Shown here piece after piece: positions 39,655 through 53,930 of a DNA stretch of 64,000 nt. The notes beneath the pieces were generated by a model. It saw nothing but the letters and a program-made list of their open reading frames with translations. It was not told where the DNA came from and did not search any database. The position numbers were made by a program, and so were the translations under genes. The stretch spans positions 195,966,935 through 196,030,934 of the forward strand of contig CP136061.1 of the NCBI GenBank assembly GCA_032622095.1, read 5' to 3'. Position 1 is the stretch's first letter. Each line of letters opens with the position of its first letter. Origin of the DNA: Siphonodentalium dalli (lineage: Eukaryota; Mollusca; Scaphopoda; Gadilida; Siphonodentaliidae).

Positions 39655-40541
39655 TAAAGCAGAAAAATCGAATTTTTCGTATTTCGGCTTATGATGGACA
39701 AAGGTGGTGAAAAATCACATAATTGTGATCTGATTTGCGAAGCATACATAGTTAGACATTACATTACGCCAGAATTTGGATTTTATTGCCATTTTTCAGG
39801 AAGTGGGGAATATTTGCACCTAATAACCTTAGTGAGATTTTCATTTATTTATCGTTATTCTGTATCTGGTGTGCCACGTTAAGAGAGAAATAACCTCACA
39901 TCGATATCTTTATCTATTTGTGGACATCTGACCATCAGCATAAACTTGATGTCTCGAGTATTTTTAACCATGCAGCTGCCAACTTGTGGACCACTTGGAA
40001 ATTCCTATCTTCCTGATGCAAGGGGGGTGGGGTGTAAAAATCTAACTATTTATTCAGAAACCCGGACAATTTTGGTCAACTAAGCATATCATCTGAAACA
40101 TGATTTGCACGTATTGTCTATGCCGCTATATACATGCGCTTCATGCCCATTAAAGGCACCTTCTGTTAGTTTAATTACCAAATTTTACCAAAATTTCCAC
40201 ATATTTTAAGAATTTTCCCAAATATGGCAAATCTCGGCATGAGATGACCCCGAGACAACCATAATTATTTATGTTGAACTGCAGACAGTACTGATCAATT
40301 CCCAACTATTAATTCTTTTATTTAGGAAGGGACGTTCCCATCATTGGCAACGACATGGACAAATTTCCACCAAAATTTCCCCAGTAGATCAACCATCTTC
40401 AGATACAGTGGGGTTAAAATAACCATGATTGCTGGGGAACGAGAACAAAGAAATGTGTAAAATCAGTTTTATTTAGCATAGATATGACACAGCTTCACGC
40501 AGAGGTAGTAGGAATTACATAGGGTCACGTTTGCACATCTC
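39655..40541 (+). repeat. Module B31 (alpha type), no A after it
   Basis: Junction with B32 is the short form, so two junction types alternate within one B-only run. Confidence 0.92.
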
Positions 40542-41432
40542 TAAAGCAGAAAAATCGAATTTTTCGTATTTCGGCTTATGATGGACAAAGGTGGTGAAAA
40601 ATCACATAATTGTGATCTGATTTGCGAAGCATACATAGTTAGACATTACATTACGCCAGAATTTGGATTTTATTGCCATTTTTCAGGAAGTGGGGAATAT
40701 TTGCACCTAATAACCTTAGTGAGATTTTCATTTATTTATCGTTATTCTGTATCTGGTGTGCCACGTTAAGAGAGAAATAACCTCACATCGATATCTTTAT
40801 CTATTTGTGGACATCTGACCATCAGCATAAACTTGATGTCTCGAGTATTTTTAACCATGCAGCTGCCAACTTGTGGACCACTTGGAAATTCCTATCTTCC
40901 TGATGCAAGGGGGGTGGGGTGTAAAAATCTAACTATTTATTCAGAAACCCGGACAATTTTGGTCAACTAAGCATATCATCTGAAACATGATTTGCACGTA
41001 TTGTCTATGCCGCTATATACATGCGCTTCATGCCCATTAAAGGCACCTTCTGTTAGTTTAATTACCAAATTTTACCAAAATTTCCACATATTTTAAGAAT
41101 TTTCCCAAATATGGCAAATCTCGGCATGAGATGACCCCGAGACAACCATAATTATTTATGTTGAACTGCAGACAGTACTGATCAATTCCCAACTATTAAT
41201 TCTTTTATTTAGGAAGGGACGTTCCCATCATTGGCAACGACATGGACAAATTTCCACCAAAATTTCCCCAGTAGATCAACCATCTTCAGATACAGTGGGG
41301 TTAAAATAACCATGATTGCTGGGGAACGAGAACAAAGAAATGTGTAAAATCAGTTTTATTTAGCATAGATATGACACAGCTTCACGCAGAGGTAGTAGGA
41401 ATTACATAGGGTCACGTTTGCACATCTCTTAA
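40542..41432 (+). repeat. Module B32 (alpha type)
   Basis: End of the longest B-only run (B29-B32). Confidence 0.92.
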
Positions 41433-41882
41433 GGTTAGAAGGAACTAAATAAGTAGAATTACGTCCCTTTCGTTTTTACAGGGTATCTCGAATACGAGTT
41501 TAAAAAATTCTGGCGCGCGATTGGCGTATAATATGTCAAATAATTTTACAAATTCAAGAAATATAATACCCATAGCATGTAAAAACGTGGGCGTTTCCTA
41601 ATCTGAAATGCGTTCGTGTCCAAACAATGGCGGGATATTGAGGCTGTGTATTGGCTTTCGTCAGACTGTCAAATTATGTGCAAAAAGTGGGGTAGTGTGG
41701 AAAACATATGCTGGTTTTTTAAAAAGGCGTGGCTCGAAAGGTACTCCTATGTGCGAACAGATTCCGAAAGGGTTGGTCTTTACGAACGCATGCATCGTGC
41801 ACTTCGGAACTCGAAAAGTTTGCGTGGGCGTGGTCAAACGTTAACACTGTGGCCTATGGAAAACATTTAGTTCCTTCTAACC
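41433..41882 (+). mobile_element. Module A, G386
   Basis: T6A5; ordinary. Confidence 0.93.
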
Positions 41883-42769
41883 TAAAGCAGAAAAATCGAA
41901 TTTTTCGTATTTCGGCTTATGATGGACAAAGGTGGTGAAAAATCACATAATTGTGATCTGATTTGCGAAGCATACATAGTTAGACATTACATTACGCCAG
42001 AATTTGGATTTTATTGCCATTTTTCAGGAAGTGGGGAATATTTGCACCTAATAACCTTAGTGAGATTTTCATTTATTTATCGTTATTCTGTATCTGGTGT
42101 GCCACGTTAAGAGAGAAATAACCTCACATCGATATCTTTATCTATTTGTGGACATCTGACCATCAGCATAAACTTGATGTCTCGAGTATTTTTAACCATG
42201 CAGCTGCCAACTTGTGGACCACTTGGAAATTCCTATCTTCCTGATGCAAGGGGGGTGGGGTGTAAAAATCTAACTATTTATTCAGAAACCCGGACAATTT
42301 TGGTCAACTAAGCATATCATCTGAAACATGATTTGCACGTATTGTCTATGCCGCTATATACATGCGCTTCATGCCCATTAAAGGCACCTTCTGTTAGTTT
42401 AATTACCAAATTTTACCAAAATTTCCACATATTTTAAGAATTTTCCCAAATATGGCAAATCTCGGCATGAGATGACCCCGAGACAACCATAATTATTTAT
42501 GTTGAACTGCAGACAGTACTGATCAATTCCCAACTATTAATTCTTTTATTTAGGAAGGGACGTTCCCATCATTGGCAACGACATGGACAAATTTCCACCA
42601 AAATTTCCCCAGTAGATCAACCATCTTCAGATACAGTGGGGTTAAAATAACCATGATTGCTGGGGAACGAGAACAAAGAAATGTGTAAAATCAGTTTTAT
42701 TTAGCATAGATATGACACAGCTTCACGCAGAGGTAGTAGGAATTACATAGGGTCACGTTTGCACATCTC
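41883..42769 (+). repeat. Module B33 (alpha type), no A after it
   Basis: Short junction CTC-TAAAGCAG with B34. Confidence 0.92.
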
Positions 42770-43660
42770 TAAAGCAGAAAAATCGAATTTTTCGTATTTC
42801 GGCTTATGATGGACAAAGGTGGTGAAAAATCACATAATTGTGATCTGATTTGCGAAGCATACATAGTTAGACATTACATTACGCCAGAATTTGGATTTTA
42901 TTGCCATTTTTCAGGAAGTGGGGAATATTTGCACCTAATAACCTTAGTGAGATTTTCATTTATTTATCGTTATTCTGTATCTGGTGTGCCACGTTAAGAG
43001 AGAAATAACCTCACATCGATATCTTTATCTATTTGTGGACATCTGACCATCAGCATAAACTTGATGTCTCGAGTATTTTTAACCATGCAGCTGCCAACTT
43101 GTGGACCACTTGGAAATTCCTATCTTCCTGATGCAAGGGGGGTGGGGTGTAAAAATCTAACTATTTATTCAGAAACCCGGACAATTTTGGTCAACTAAGC
43201 ATATCATCTGAAACATGATTTGCACGTATTGTCTATGCCGCTATATACATGCGCTTCATGCCCATTAAAGGCACCTTCTGTTAGTTTAATTACCAAATTT
43301 TACCAAAATTTCCACATATTTTAAGAATTTTCCCAAATATGGCAAATCTCGGCATGAGATGACCCCGAGACAACCATAATTATTTATGTTGAACTGCAGA
43401 CAGTACTGATCAATTCCCAACTATTAATTCTTTTATTTAGGAAGGGACGTTCCCATCATTGGCAACGACATGGACAAATTTCCACCAAAATTTCCCCAGT
43501 AGATCAACCATCTTCAGATACAGTGGGGTTAAAATAACCATGATTGCTGGGGAACGAGAACAAAGAAATGTGTAAAATCAGTTTTATTTAGCATAGATAT
43601 GACACAGCTTCACGCAGAGGTAGTAGGAATTACATAGGGTCACGTTTGCACATCTCTTAA
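42770..43660 (+). repeat. Module B34 (alpha type)
   Basis: With B33 and the A at 43661 forms another 2228-bp B-B-A unit. Confidence 0.92.
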
Positions 43661-44110
43661 GGTTAGAAGGAACTAAATAAGTAGAATTACGTCCCTTTCG
43701 TTTTTACAGGGTATCTCGAATACGAGTTTAAAAAATTCTGGCGCGCGATTGGCGTATAATATGTCAAATAATTTTACAAATTCAAGAAATATAATACCCA
43801 TAGCATGTAAAAACGTGGGCGTTTCCTAATCTGAAATGCGTTCGTGTCCAAACAATGGCGGGATATTGAGGCTGTGTATTGGCTTTCGTCAGACTGTCAA
43901 ATTATGTGCAAAAAGTGGGGTAGTGTGGAAAACATATGCTGGTTTTTTAAAAAGGCGTGGCTCGAAAGGTACTCCTATGTGCGAACAGATTCCGAAAGGG
44001 TTGGTCTTTACGAACGCATGCATCGTGCACTTCGGAACTCGAAAAGTTTGCGTGGGCGTGGTCAAACGTTAACACTGTGGCCTATGGAAAACATTTAGTT
44101 CCTTCTAACC
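43661..44110 (+). mobile_element. Module A, G386
   Basis: T6A5; ordinary. Confidence 0.93.
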
Positions 44111-44998
44111 TAAAGCAGAAAAATCGAATTTTTCGTATTTCGGCTTATGATGGACAAAGGTGGTGAAAAATCACATAATTGTGATCTGATTTGCGAAGCA
44201 TACATAGTTAGACATTACATTACGCCAGAATTTGGATTTTATTGCCATTTTTCAGGAAGTGGGGAATATTTGCACCTAATAACCTTAGTGAGATTTTCAT
44301 TTATTTATCGTTATTCTGTATCTGGTGTGCCACGTTAAGAGAGAAATAACCTCACATCGATATCTTTATCTATTTGTGGACATCTGACCATCAGCATAAA
44401 CTTGATGTCTCGAGTATTTTTAACCATGCAGCTGCCAACTTGTGGACCACTTGGAAATTCCTATCTTCCTGATGCAAGGGGGGTGGGGTGTAAAAATCTA
44501 ACTATTTATTCAGAAACCCGGACAATTTTGGTCAACTAAGCATATCATCTGAAACATGATTTGCACGTATTGTCTATGCCGCTATATACATGCGCTTCAT
44601 GCCCATTAAAGGCACCTTCTGTTAGTTTAATTACCAAATTTTACCAAAATTTCCACATATTTTAAGAATTTTCCCAAATATGGCAAATCTCGGCATGAGA
44701 TGACCCCGAGACAACCATAATTATTTATGTTGAACTGCAGACAGTACTGATCAATTCCCAACTATTAATTCTTTTATTTAGGAAGGGACGTTCCCATCAT
44801 TGGCAACGACATGGACAAATTTCCACCAAAATTTCCCCAGTAGATCAACCATCTTCAGATACAGTGGGGTTAAAATAACCATGATTGCTGGGGAACGAGA
44901 ACAAAGAAATGTGTAAAATCAGTTTTATTTAGCATAGATATGACACAGCTTCACGCAGAGGTAGTAGGAATTACATAGGGTCACGTTTGCACATCTCT
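44111..44998 (+). repeat. Module B35 (alpha type), no A after it
   Basis: Exact empty-site junction CTCT-TAA-AGCAG with B36. Confidence 0.92.
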
Positions 44999-45889
44999 TA
45001 AAGCAGAAAAATCGAATTTTTCGTATTTCGGCTTATGATGGACAAAGGTGGTGAAAAATCACATAATTGTGATCTGATTTGCGAAGCATACATAGTTAGA
45101 CATTACATTACGCCAGAATTTGGATTTTATTGCCATTTTTCAGGAAGTGGGGAATATTTGCACCTAATAACCTTAGTGAGATTTTCATTTATTTATCGTT
45201 ATTCTGTATCTGGTGTGCCACGTTAAGAGAGAAATAACCTCACATCGATATCTTTATCTATTTGTGGACATCTGACCATCAGCATAAACTTGATGTCTCG
45301 AGTATTTTTAACCATGCAGCTGCCAACTTGTGGACCACTTGGAAATTCCTATCTTCCTGATGCAAGGGGGGTGGGGTGTAAAAATCTAACTATTTATTCA
45401 GAAACCCGGACAATTTTGGTCAACTAAGCATATCATCTGAAACATGATTTGCACGTATTGTCTATGCCGCTATATACATGCGCTTCATGCCCATTAAAGG
45501 CACCTTCTGTTAGTTTAATTACCAAATTTTACCAAAATTTCCACATATTTTAAGAATTTTCCCAAATATGGCAAATCTCGGCATGAGATGACCCCGAGAC
45601 AACCATAATTATTTATGTTGAACTGCAGACAGTACTGATCAATTCCCAACTATTAATTCTTTTATTTAGGAAGGGACGTTCCCATCATTGGCAACGACAT
45701 GGACAAATTTCCACCAAAATTTCCCCAGTAGATCAACCATCTTCAGATACAGTGGGGTTAAAATAACCATGATTGCTGGGGAACGAGAACAAAGAAATGT
45801 GTAAAATCAGTTTTATTTAGCATAGATATGACACAGCTTCACGCAGAGGTAGTAGGAATTACATAGGGTCACGTTTGCACATCTCTTAA
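44999..45889 (+). repeat. Module B36 (alpha type)
   Basis: Second unit of a B-B pair. Confidence 0.92.
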
Positions 45890-46339
45890 GGTTAGAAGGA
45901 ACTAAATAAGTAGAATTACGTCCCTTTCGTTTTTACAGGGTATCTCGAATACGAGTTTAAAAAATTCTGGCGCGCGATTGGCGTATAATATGTCAAATAA
46001 TTTTACAAATTCAAGAAATATAATACCCATAGCATGTAAAAACGTGGGCGTTTCCTAATCTGAAATGCGTTCGTGTCCAAACAATGGCGGGATATTGAGG
46101 CTGTGTATTGGCTTTCGTCAGACTGTCAAATTATGTGCAAAAAGTGGGGTAGTGTGGAAAACATATGCTGGTTTTTTAAAAAGGCGTGGCTCGAAAGGTA
46201 CTCCTATGTGCGAACAGATTCCGAAAGGGTTGGTCTTTACGAACGCATGCATCGTGCACTTCGGAACTCGAAAAGTTTGCGTGGGCGTGGTCAAACGTTA
46301 ACACTGTGGCCTATGGAAAACATTTAGTTCCTTCTAACC
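45890..46339 (+). mobile_element. Module A, G386
   Basis: T6A5; ordinary. Confidence 0.93.
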
Positions 46340-47230
46340 TAAAGCAGAAAAATCGAATTTTTCGTATTTCGGCTTATGATGGACAAAGGTGGTGAAAAAT
46401 CACATAATTGTGATCTGATTTGCGAAGCATACATAGTTAGACATTACATTACGCCAGAATTTGGATTTTATTGCCATTTTTCAGGAAGTGGGGAATATTT
46501 GCACCTAATAACCTTAGTGAGATTTTCATTTATTTATCGTTATTCTGTATCTGGTGTGCCACGTTAAGAGAGAAATAACCTCACATCGATATCTTTATCT
46601 ATTTGTGGACATCTGACCATCAGCATAAACTTGATGTCTCGAGTATTTTTAACCATGCAGCTGCCAACTTGTGGACCACTTGGAAATTCCTATCTTCCTG
46701 ATGCAAGGGGGGTGGGGTGTAAAAATCTAACTATTTATTCAGAAACCCGGACAATTTTGGTCAACTAAGCATATCATCTGAAACATGATTTGCACGTATT
46801 GTCTATGCCGCTATATACATGCGCTTCATGCCCATTAAAGGCACCTTCTGTTAGTTTAATTACCAAATTTTACCAAAATTTCCACATATTTTAAGAATTT
46901 TCCCAAATATGGCAAATCTCGGCATGAGATGACCCCGAGACAACCATAATTATTTATGTTGAACTGCAGACAGTACTGATCAATTCCCAACTATTAATTC
47001 TTTTATTTAGGAAGGGACGTTCCCATCATTGGCAACGACATGGACAAATTTCCACCAAAATTTCCCCAGTAGATCAACCATCTTCAGATACAGTGGGGTT
47101 AAAATAACCATGATTGCTGGGGAACGAGAACAAAGAAATGTGTAAAATCAGTTTTATTTAGCATAGATATGACACAGCTTCACGCAGAGGTAGTAGGAAT
47201 TACATAGGGTCACGTTTGCACATCTCTTAA
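46340..47230 (+). repeat. Module B37 (alpha type)
   Basis: No private change noticed. Confidence 0.92.
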
Positions 47231-47680
47231 GGTTAGAAGGAACTAAATAAGTAGAATTACGTCCCTTTCGTTTTTACAGGGTATCTCGAATACGAGTTTA
47301 AAAAATTCTGGCGCGCGATTGGCGTATAATATGTCAAATAATTTTACAAATTCAAGAAATATAATACCCATAGCATGTAAAAACGTGGGCGTTTCCTAAT
47401 CTGAAATGCGTTCGTGTCCAAACAATGGCGGGATATTGAGGCTGTGTATTGGCTTTCGTCAGACTGTCAAATTATGTGCAAAAAGTGGGGTAGTGTGGAA
47501 AACATATGCTGGTTTTTTAAAAAGGCGTGGCTCGAAAGGTACTCCTATGTGCGAACAGATTCCGAAAGGGTTGGTCTTTACGAACGCATGCATCGTGCAC
47601 TTCGGAACTCGAAAAGTTTGCGTGGGCGTGGTCAAACGTTAACACTGTGGCCTATGGAAAACATTTAGTTCCTTCTAACC
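47231..47680 (+). mobile_element. Module A, G386
   Basis: T6A5; ordinary. Confidence 0.93.
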
Positions 47681-48571
47681 TAAAGCAGAAAAATCGAATT
47701 TTTCGTATTTCGGCTTATGATGGACAAAGGTGGTGAAAAATCACATAATTGTGATCTGATTTGCGAAGCATACATAGTTAGACATTACATTACGCCAGAA
47801 TTTGGATTTTATTGCCATTTTTCAGGAAGTGGGGAATATTTGCACCTAATAACCTTAGTGAGATTTTCATTTATTTATCGTTATTCTGTATCTGGTGTGC
47901 CACGTTAAGAGAGAAATAACCTCACATCGATATCTTTATCTATTTGTGGACATCTGACCATCAGCATAAACTTGATGTCTCGAGTATTTTTAACCATGCA
48001 GCTGCCAACTTGTGGACCACTTGGAAATTCCTATCTTCCTGATGCAAGGGGGGTGGGGTGTAAAAATCTAACTATTTATTCAGAAACCCGGACAATTTTG
48101 GTCAACTAAGCATATCATCTGAAACATGATTTGCACGTATTGTCTATGCCGCTATATACATGCGCTTCATGCCCATTAAAGGCACCTTCTGTTAGTTTAA
48201 TTACCAAATTTTACCAAAATTTCCACATATTTTAAGAATTTTCCCAAATATGGCAAATCTCGGCATGAGATGACCCCGAGACAACCATAATTATTTATGT
48301 TGAACTGCAGACAGTACTGATCAATTCCCAACTATTAATTCTTTTATTTAGGAAGGGACGTTCCCATCATTGGCAACGACATGGACAAATTTCCACCAAA
48401 ATTTCCCCAGTAGATCAACCATCTTCAGATACAGTGGGGTTAAAATAACCATGATTGCTGGGGAACGAGAACAAAGAAATGTGTAAAATCAGTTTTATTT
48501 AGCATAGATATGACACAGCTTCACGCAGAGGTAGTAGGAATTACATAGGGTCACGTTTGCACATCTCTTAA
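47681..48571 (+). repeat. Module B38 (alpha type)
   Basis: No private change noticed. Confidence 0.92.
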
Positions 48572-49018
48572 GGTTAGAAGGAACTAAATAAGTAGAATTA
48601 CGTCCCTTTCGTTTTTACAGGGTATCTCGAATACGAGTTTAAAAAATTCTGGCGCGCGATTGGCGTATATGTCAAATAATTTTACAAATTCAAGAAATAT
48701 AATACCCATAGCATGTAAAAACGTGGGCGTTTCCTAATCTGAAATGCGTTCGTGTCCAAACAATGGCGGGATATTGAGGCTGTGTATTGGCTTTCGTCAG
48801 ACTGTCAAATTATGTGCAAAAAGTGGGGTAGTGTGGAAAACATATGCTGGTTTTTTAAAAAGGCGTGGCTCGAAAGGTACTCCTATGTGCGAACAGATTC
48901 CGAAAGGGTTGGTCTTTACGAACGCATGCATCGTGCACTTCGGAACTCGAAAAGTTTGCGTGGGCGTGGTCAAACGTTAACACTGTGGCCTATGGAAAAC
49001 ATTTAGTTCCTTCTAACC
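48572..49018 (+). mobile_element. Module A, G386, 3-bp deletion
   Basis: 447 bp: GCGTATATG near 48665 replaces GCGTATAATATG, losing three bases from a short TA/AAT tract. Confidence 0.93.
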
Positions 49019-49907
49019 TAAAGCAGAAAAATCGAATTTTTCGTATTTCGGCTTATGATGGACAAAGGTGGTGAAAAATCACATAATTGTGATCTGATTT
49101 GCGAAGCATACATAGTTAGACATTACATTACGCCAGAATTTGGATTTTATTGCCATTTTTCAGGAAGTGGGGAATATTTGCACCTAATAACCTTAGTGAG
49201 ATTTTCATTTATTTATCGTTATTCTGTATCTGGTGTGCCACGTTAAGAGAGAAATAACCTCACATCGATATCTTTATCTATTTGTGGACATCTGACCATC
49301 AGCATAAACTTGATGTCTCGAGTATTTTTAACCATGCAGCTGCCAACTTGTGGACCACTTGGAAATTCCTATCTTCCTGATGCAAGGGGGGTGGGGTGTA
49401 AAAATCTAACTATTTATTCAGAAACCCGGACAATTTTGGTCAACTAAGCATATCATCTGAAACATGATTTGCACGTATTGTCTATGCCGCTATATACATG
49501 CGCTTCATGCCCATTAAAGGCACCTTCTGTTAGATTAATTACCAAATTTTACCAAAATTTCCACATATTTTAAGAATTTTCCCAAATATGGCAAATCTCG
49601 GCATGAGATGACCCCGAGACAACCATAATTATTTATGTTGAACTGCAGACAGTACTGATCAATTCCCAACTATTAATTCTTTTATTTAGGAAGGGACGTT
49701 CCCATCATTGGCAACGACATGGACAAATTTCCACCAAAATTTCCCCAGTAGATCAACCATCTTCAGATACAGTGGGGTTAAAATAACCATGATTGCTGGG
49801 GAACGAGAACAAAGAAATGTGTAAAATCAGTTTTATTTAGCATAGATATGACACAGCTTCACGCAGAGGTAGTAGGAATTACATAGGGTCACGTTTGCAC
49901 ATCTCTT
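49019..49907 (+). repeat. Module B39 (alpha type), no A after it
   Basis: Private T to A at 49534. Junction with B40 reads CTCTTTAAAGCAG, one T longer than the exact empty site and unique in the window. Confidence 0.92.
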
Positions 49908-50798
49908 TAAAGCAGAAAAATCGAATTTTTCGTATTTCAGCTTATGATGGACAAAGGTGGTGAAAAATCACATAATTGTGATCTGATTTGCGAAGCATAC
50001 ATAGTTAGACATTACATTACGCCAGAATTTGGATTTTATTGCCATTTTTCAGGAAGTGGGGAATATTTGCACCTAATAACCTTAGTGAGATTTTCATTTA
50101 TTTATCGTTATTCTGTATCTGGTGTGCCACGTTAAGAGAGAAATAACCTCACATCGATATCTTTATCTATTTGTGGACATCTGACCATCAGCATAAACTT
50201 GATGTCTCGAGTATTTTTAACCATGCAGCTGCCAACTTGTGGACCACTTGGAAATTCCTATCTTCCTGATGCAAGGGGGGTGGGGTGTAAAAATCTAACT
50301 ATTTATTCAGAAACCCGGACAATTTTGGTCAACTAAGCATATCATCTGAAACATGATTTGCACGTATTGTCTATGCCGCTATATACATGCGCTTCATGCC
50401 CATTAAAGGCACCTTCTGTTAGTTTAATTACCAAATTTTACCAAAATTTCCACATATTTTAAGAATTTTCCCAAATATGGCAAATCTCGGCATGAGATGA
50501 CCCCGAGACAACCATAATTATTTATGTTGAACTGCAGACAGTACTGATCAATTCCCAACTATTAATTCTTTTATTTAGGAAGGGACGTTCCCATCATTGG
50601 CAACGACATGGACAAATTTCCACCAAAATTTCCCCAGTAGATCAACCATCTTCAGATACAGTGGGGTTAAAATAACCATGATTGCTGGGGAACGAGAACA
50701 AAGAAATGTGTAAAATCAGTTTTATTTAGCATAGATATGACACAGCTTCACGCAGAGGTAGTAGGAATTACATAGGGTCACGTTTGCACATCTCTTAA
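49908..50798 (+). repeat. Module B40 (alpha type)
   Basis: Private G to A at 49939 (TATTTCAGC). Confidence 0.92.
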
Positions 50799-51248
50799 GG
50801 TTAGAAGGAACTAAATAAGTAGAATTACGTCCCTTTCGTTTTTACAGGGTATCTCGAATACGAGTTTAAAAAATTCTGGCGCGCGATTGGCGTATAATAT
50901 GTCAAATAATTTTACAAATTCAAGAAATATAATACCCATAGCATGTAAAAACGTGGGCGTTTCCTAATCTGAAATGCGTTCGTGTCCAAACAATGGCGGG
51001 ATATTGAGGCTGTGTATTGGCTTTCGTCAGACTGTCAAATTATGTGCAAAAAGTGGGGTAGTGTGGAAAACATATGCTGGTTTTTTAAAAAGGCGTGGCT
51101 CGAAAGGTACTCCTATGTGCGAACAGATTCCGAAAGGGTTGGTCTTTACGAACGCATGCATCGTGCACTTCGGAACTCGAAAAGTTTGCGTGGGCGTGGT
51201 CAAACGTTAACACTGTGGCCTATGGAAAACATTTAGTTCCTTCTAACC
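50799..51248 (+). mobile_element. Module A, G386 (domain end)
   Basis: Fourteenth and last G386 copy. Confidence 0.93.
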
Positions 51249-52139
51249 TAAAGCAGAAAAATCGAATTTTTCGTATTTCGGCTTATGATGGACAAAGGTG
51301 GTGAAAAATCACATAATTGTGATCTGATTTGCGAAGCATACATAGTTAGACATTACATTACGCCAGAATTTGGATTTTATTGCCATTTTTCAGGAAGTGG
51401 GGAATATTTGCACCTAATAACCTTAGTGAGATTTTCATTTATTTATCGTTATTCTGTATCTGGTGTGCCACGTTAAGAGAGAAATAACCTCACATCGATA
51501 TCTTTATCTATTTGTGGACATCTGACCATCAGCATAAACTTGATGTCTCGAGTATTTTTAACCATGCAGCTGCCAACTTGTGGACCACTTGGAAATTCCT
51601 ATCTTCCTGATGCAAGGGGGGTGGGGTGTAAAAATCTAACTATTTATTCAGAAACCCGGACAATTTTGGTCAACTAAGCATATCATCTGAAACATGATTT
51701 GCACGTATTGTCTATGCCGCTATATACATGCGCTTCATGCCCATTAAAGGCACCTTCTGTTAGTTTAATTACCAAATTTTACCAAAATTTCCACATATTT
51801 TAAGAATTTTCCCAAATATGGCAAATCTCGGCATGAGATGACCCCGAGACAACCATAATTATTTATGTTGAACTGCAGACAGTACTGATCAATTCCCAAC
51901 TATTAATTCTTTTATTTAGGAAGGGACGTTCCCATCATTGGCAACGACATGGACAAATTTCCACCAAAATTTCCCCAGTAGATCAACCATCTTCAGATAC
52001 AGTGGGGTTAAAATAACCATGATTGCTGGGGAACGAGAACAAAGAAATGTGTAAAATCAGTTTTATTTAGCATAGATATGACACAGCTTCACGCAGAGGT
52101 AGTAGGAATTACATAGGGTCACGTTTGCACATCTCTTAA
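51249..52139 (+). repeat. Module B41 (alpha type)
   Basis: Boundary unit between G386 and T386 A copies. Confidence 0.92.
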
Positions 52140-52589
52140 GGTTAGAAGGAACTAAATAAGTAGAATTACGTCCCTTTCGTTTTTACAGGGTATCTCGAAT
52201 ACGAGTTTAAAAAATTCTGGCGCGCGATTGGCGTATAATATGTCAAATAATTTTACAAATTCAAGAAATATAATACCCATAGCATGTAAAAACGTGGGCG
52301 TTTCCTAATCTGAAATGCGTTCGTGTCCAAACAATGGCGGGATATTGAGGCTGTGTATTGGCTTTCGTCAGACTGTCAAATTATGTGCAAAAAGTGGGGT
52401 AGTGTGGAAAACATATGCTGGTTTTTAAAAAAGGCGTGGCTCGAAAGGTACTCCTATGTGCGAACAGATTCCGAAAGGGTTGGTCTTTACGAACGCATGC
52501 ATCGTGCACTTCGGAACTCGAAAATTTTGCGTGGGCGTGGTCAAACGTTAACACTGTGGCCTATGGAAAACATTTAGTTCCTTCTAACC
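52140..52589 (+). mobile_element. Module A, T5A6, T386
   Basis: Abrupt return to T386 together with the T5A6 run last seen at 11483. Confidence 0.93.
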
Positions 52590-53480
52590 TAAAGCAGAAA
52601 AATCGAATTTTTCGTATTTCGGCTTATGATGGACAAAGGTGGTGAAAAATCACATAATTGTGATCTGATTTGCGAAGCATACATAGTTAGACATTACATT
52701 ACGCCAGAATTTGGATTTTATTGCCATTTTTCAGGAAGTGGGGAATATTTGCACCTAATAACCTTAGTGAGATTTTCATTTATTTATCGTTATTCTGTAT
52801 CTGGTGTGCCACGTTAAGAGAGAAATAACCTCACATCGATATCTTTATCTATTTGTGGACATCTGACCATCAGCATAAACTTGATGTCTCGAGTATTTTT
52901 AACCATGCAGCTGCCAACTTGTGGACCACTTGGAAATTCCTATCTTCCTGATGCAAGGGGGGTGGGGTGTAAAAATCTAACTATTTATTCAGAAACCCGG
53001 ACAATTTTGGTCAACTAAGCATATCATCTGAAACATGATTTGCACGTATTGTCTATGCCGCTATATACATGCGCTTCATGCCCATTAAAGGCACCTTCTG
53101 TTAGTTTAATTACCAAATTTTACCAAAATTTCCACATATTTTAAGAATTTTCCCAAATATGGCAAATCTCGGCATGAGATGACCCCGAGACAACCATAAT
53201 TATTTATGTTGAACTGCAGACAGTACTGATCAATTCCCAACTATTAATTCTTTTATTTAGGAAGGGACGTTCCCATCATTGGCAACGACATGGACAAATT
53301 TCCACCAAAATTTCCCCAGTAGATCAACCATCTTCAGATACAGTGGGGTTAAAATAACCATGATTGCTGGGGAACGAGAACAAAGAAATGTGTAAAATCA
53401 GTTTTATTTAGCATAGATATGACACAGCTTCACGCAGAGGTAGTAGGAATTACATAGGGTCACGTTTGCACATCTCTTAA
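52590..53480 (+). repeat. Module B42 (alpha type)
   Basis: Last unit of the long alpha run. Confidence 0.92.
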
Positions 53481-53930
53481 GGTTAGAAGGAACTAAATAA
53501 GTAGAATTACGTCCCTTTCGTTTTTACAGGGTATCTCGAATACGAGTTTAAAAAATTCTGGCGCGCGATTGGCGTATAATATGTCAAATAATTTTACAAA
53601 TTCAAGAAATATAATACCCATAGCATGTAAAAACGTGGGCGTTTCCTAATCTGAAATGCGTTCGTGTCCAAACAATGGCGGGATATTGAGGCTGTGTATT
53701 GGCTTTCGTCAGACTGTCAAATTATGTGCAAAAAGTGGGGTAGTGTGGAAAACATATGCTGGTTTTTTAAAAAGGCGTGGCTCGAAAGGTACTCCTATGT
53801 GCGAACAGATTCCGAAAGGGTTGGTCTTTACGAACGCATGCATCGTGCACTTCGGAACTCGAAAATTTTGCGTGGGCGTGGTCAAACGTTAACACTGTGG
53901 CCTATGGAAAACATTTAGTTCCTTCTAACC
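53481..53930 (+). mobile_element. Module A, single
   Basis: T6A5, T386; followed by an 11-bp deletion in the adjoining B. Confidence 0.93.
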
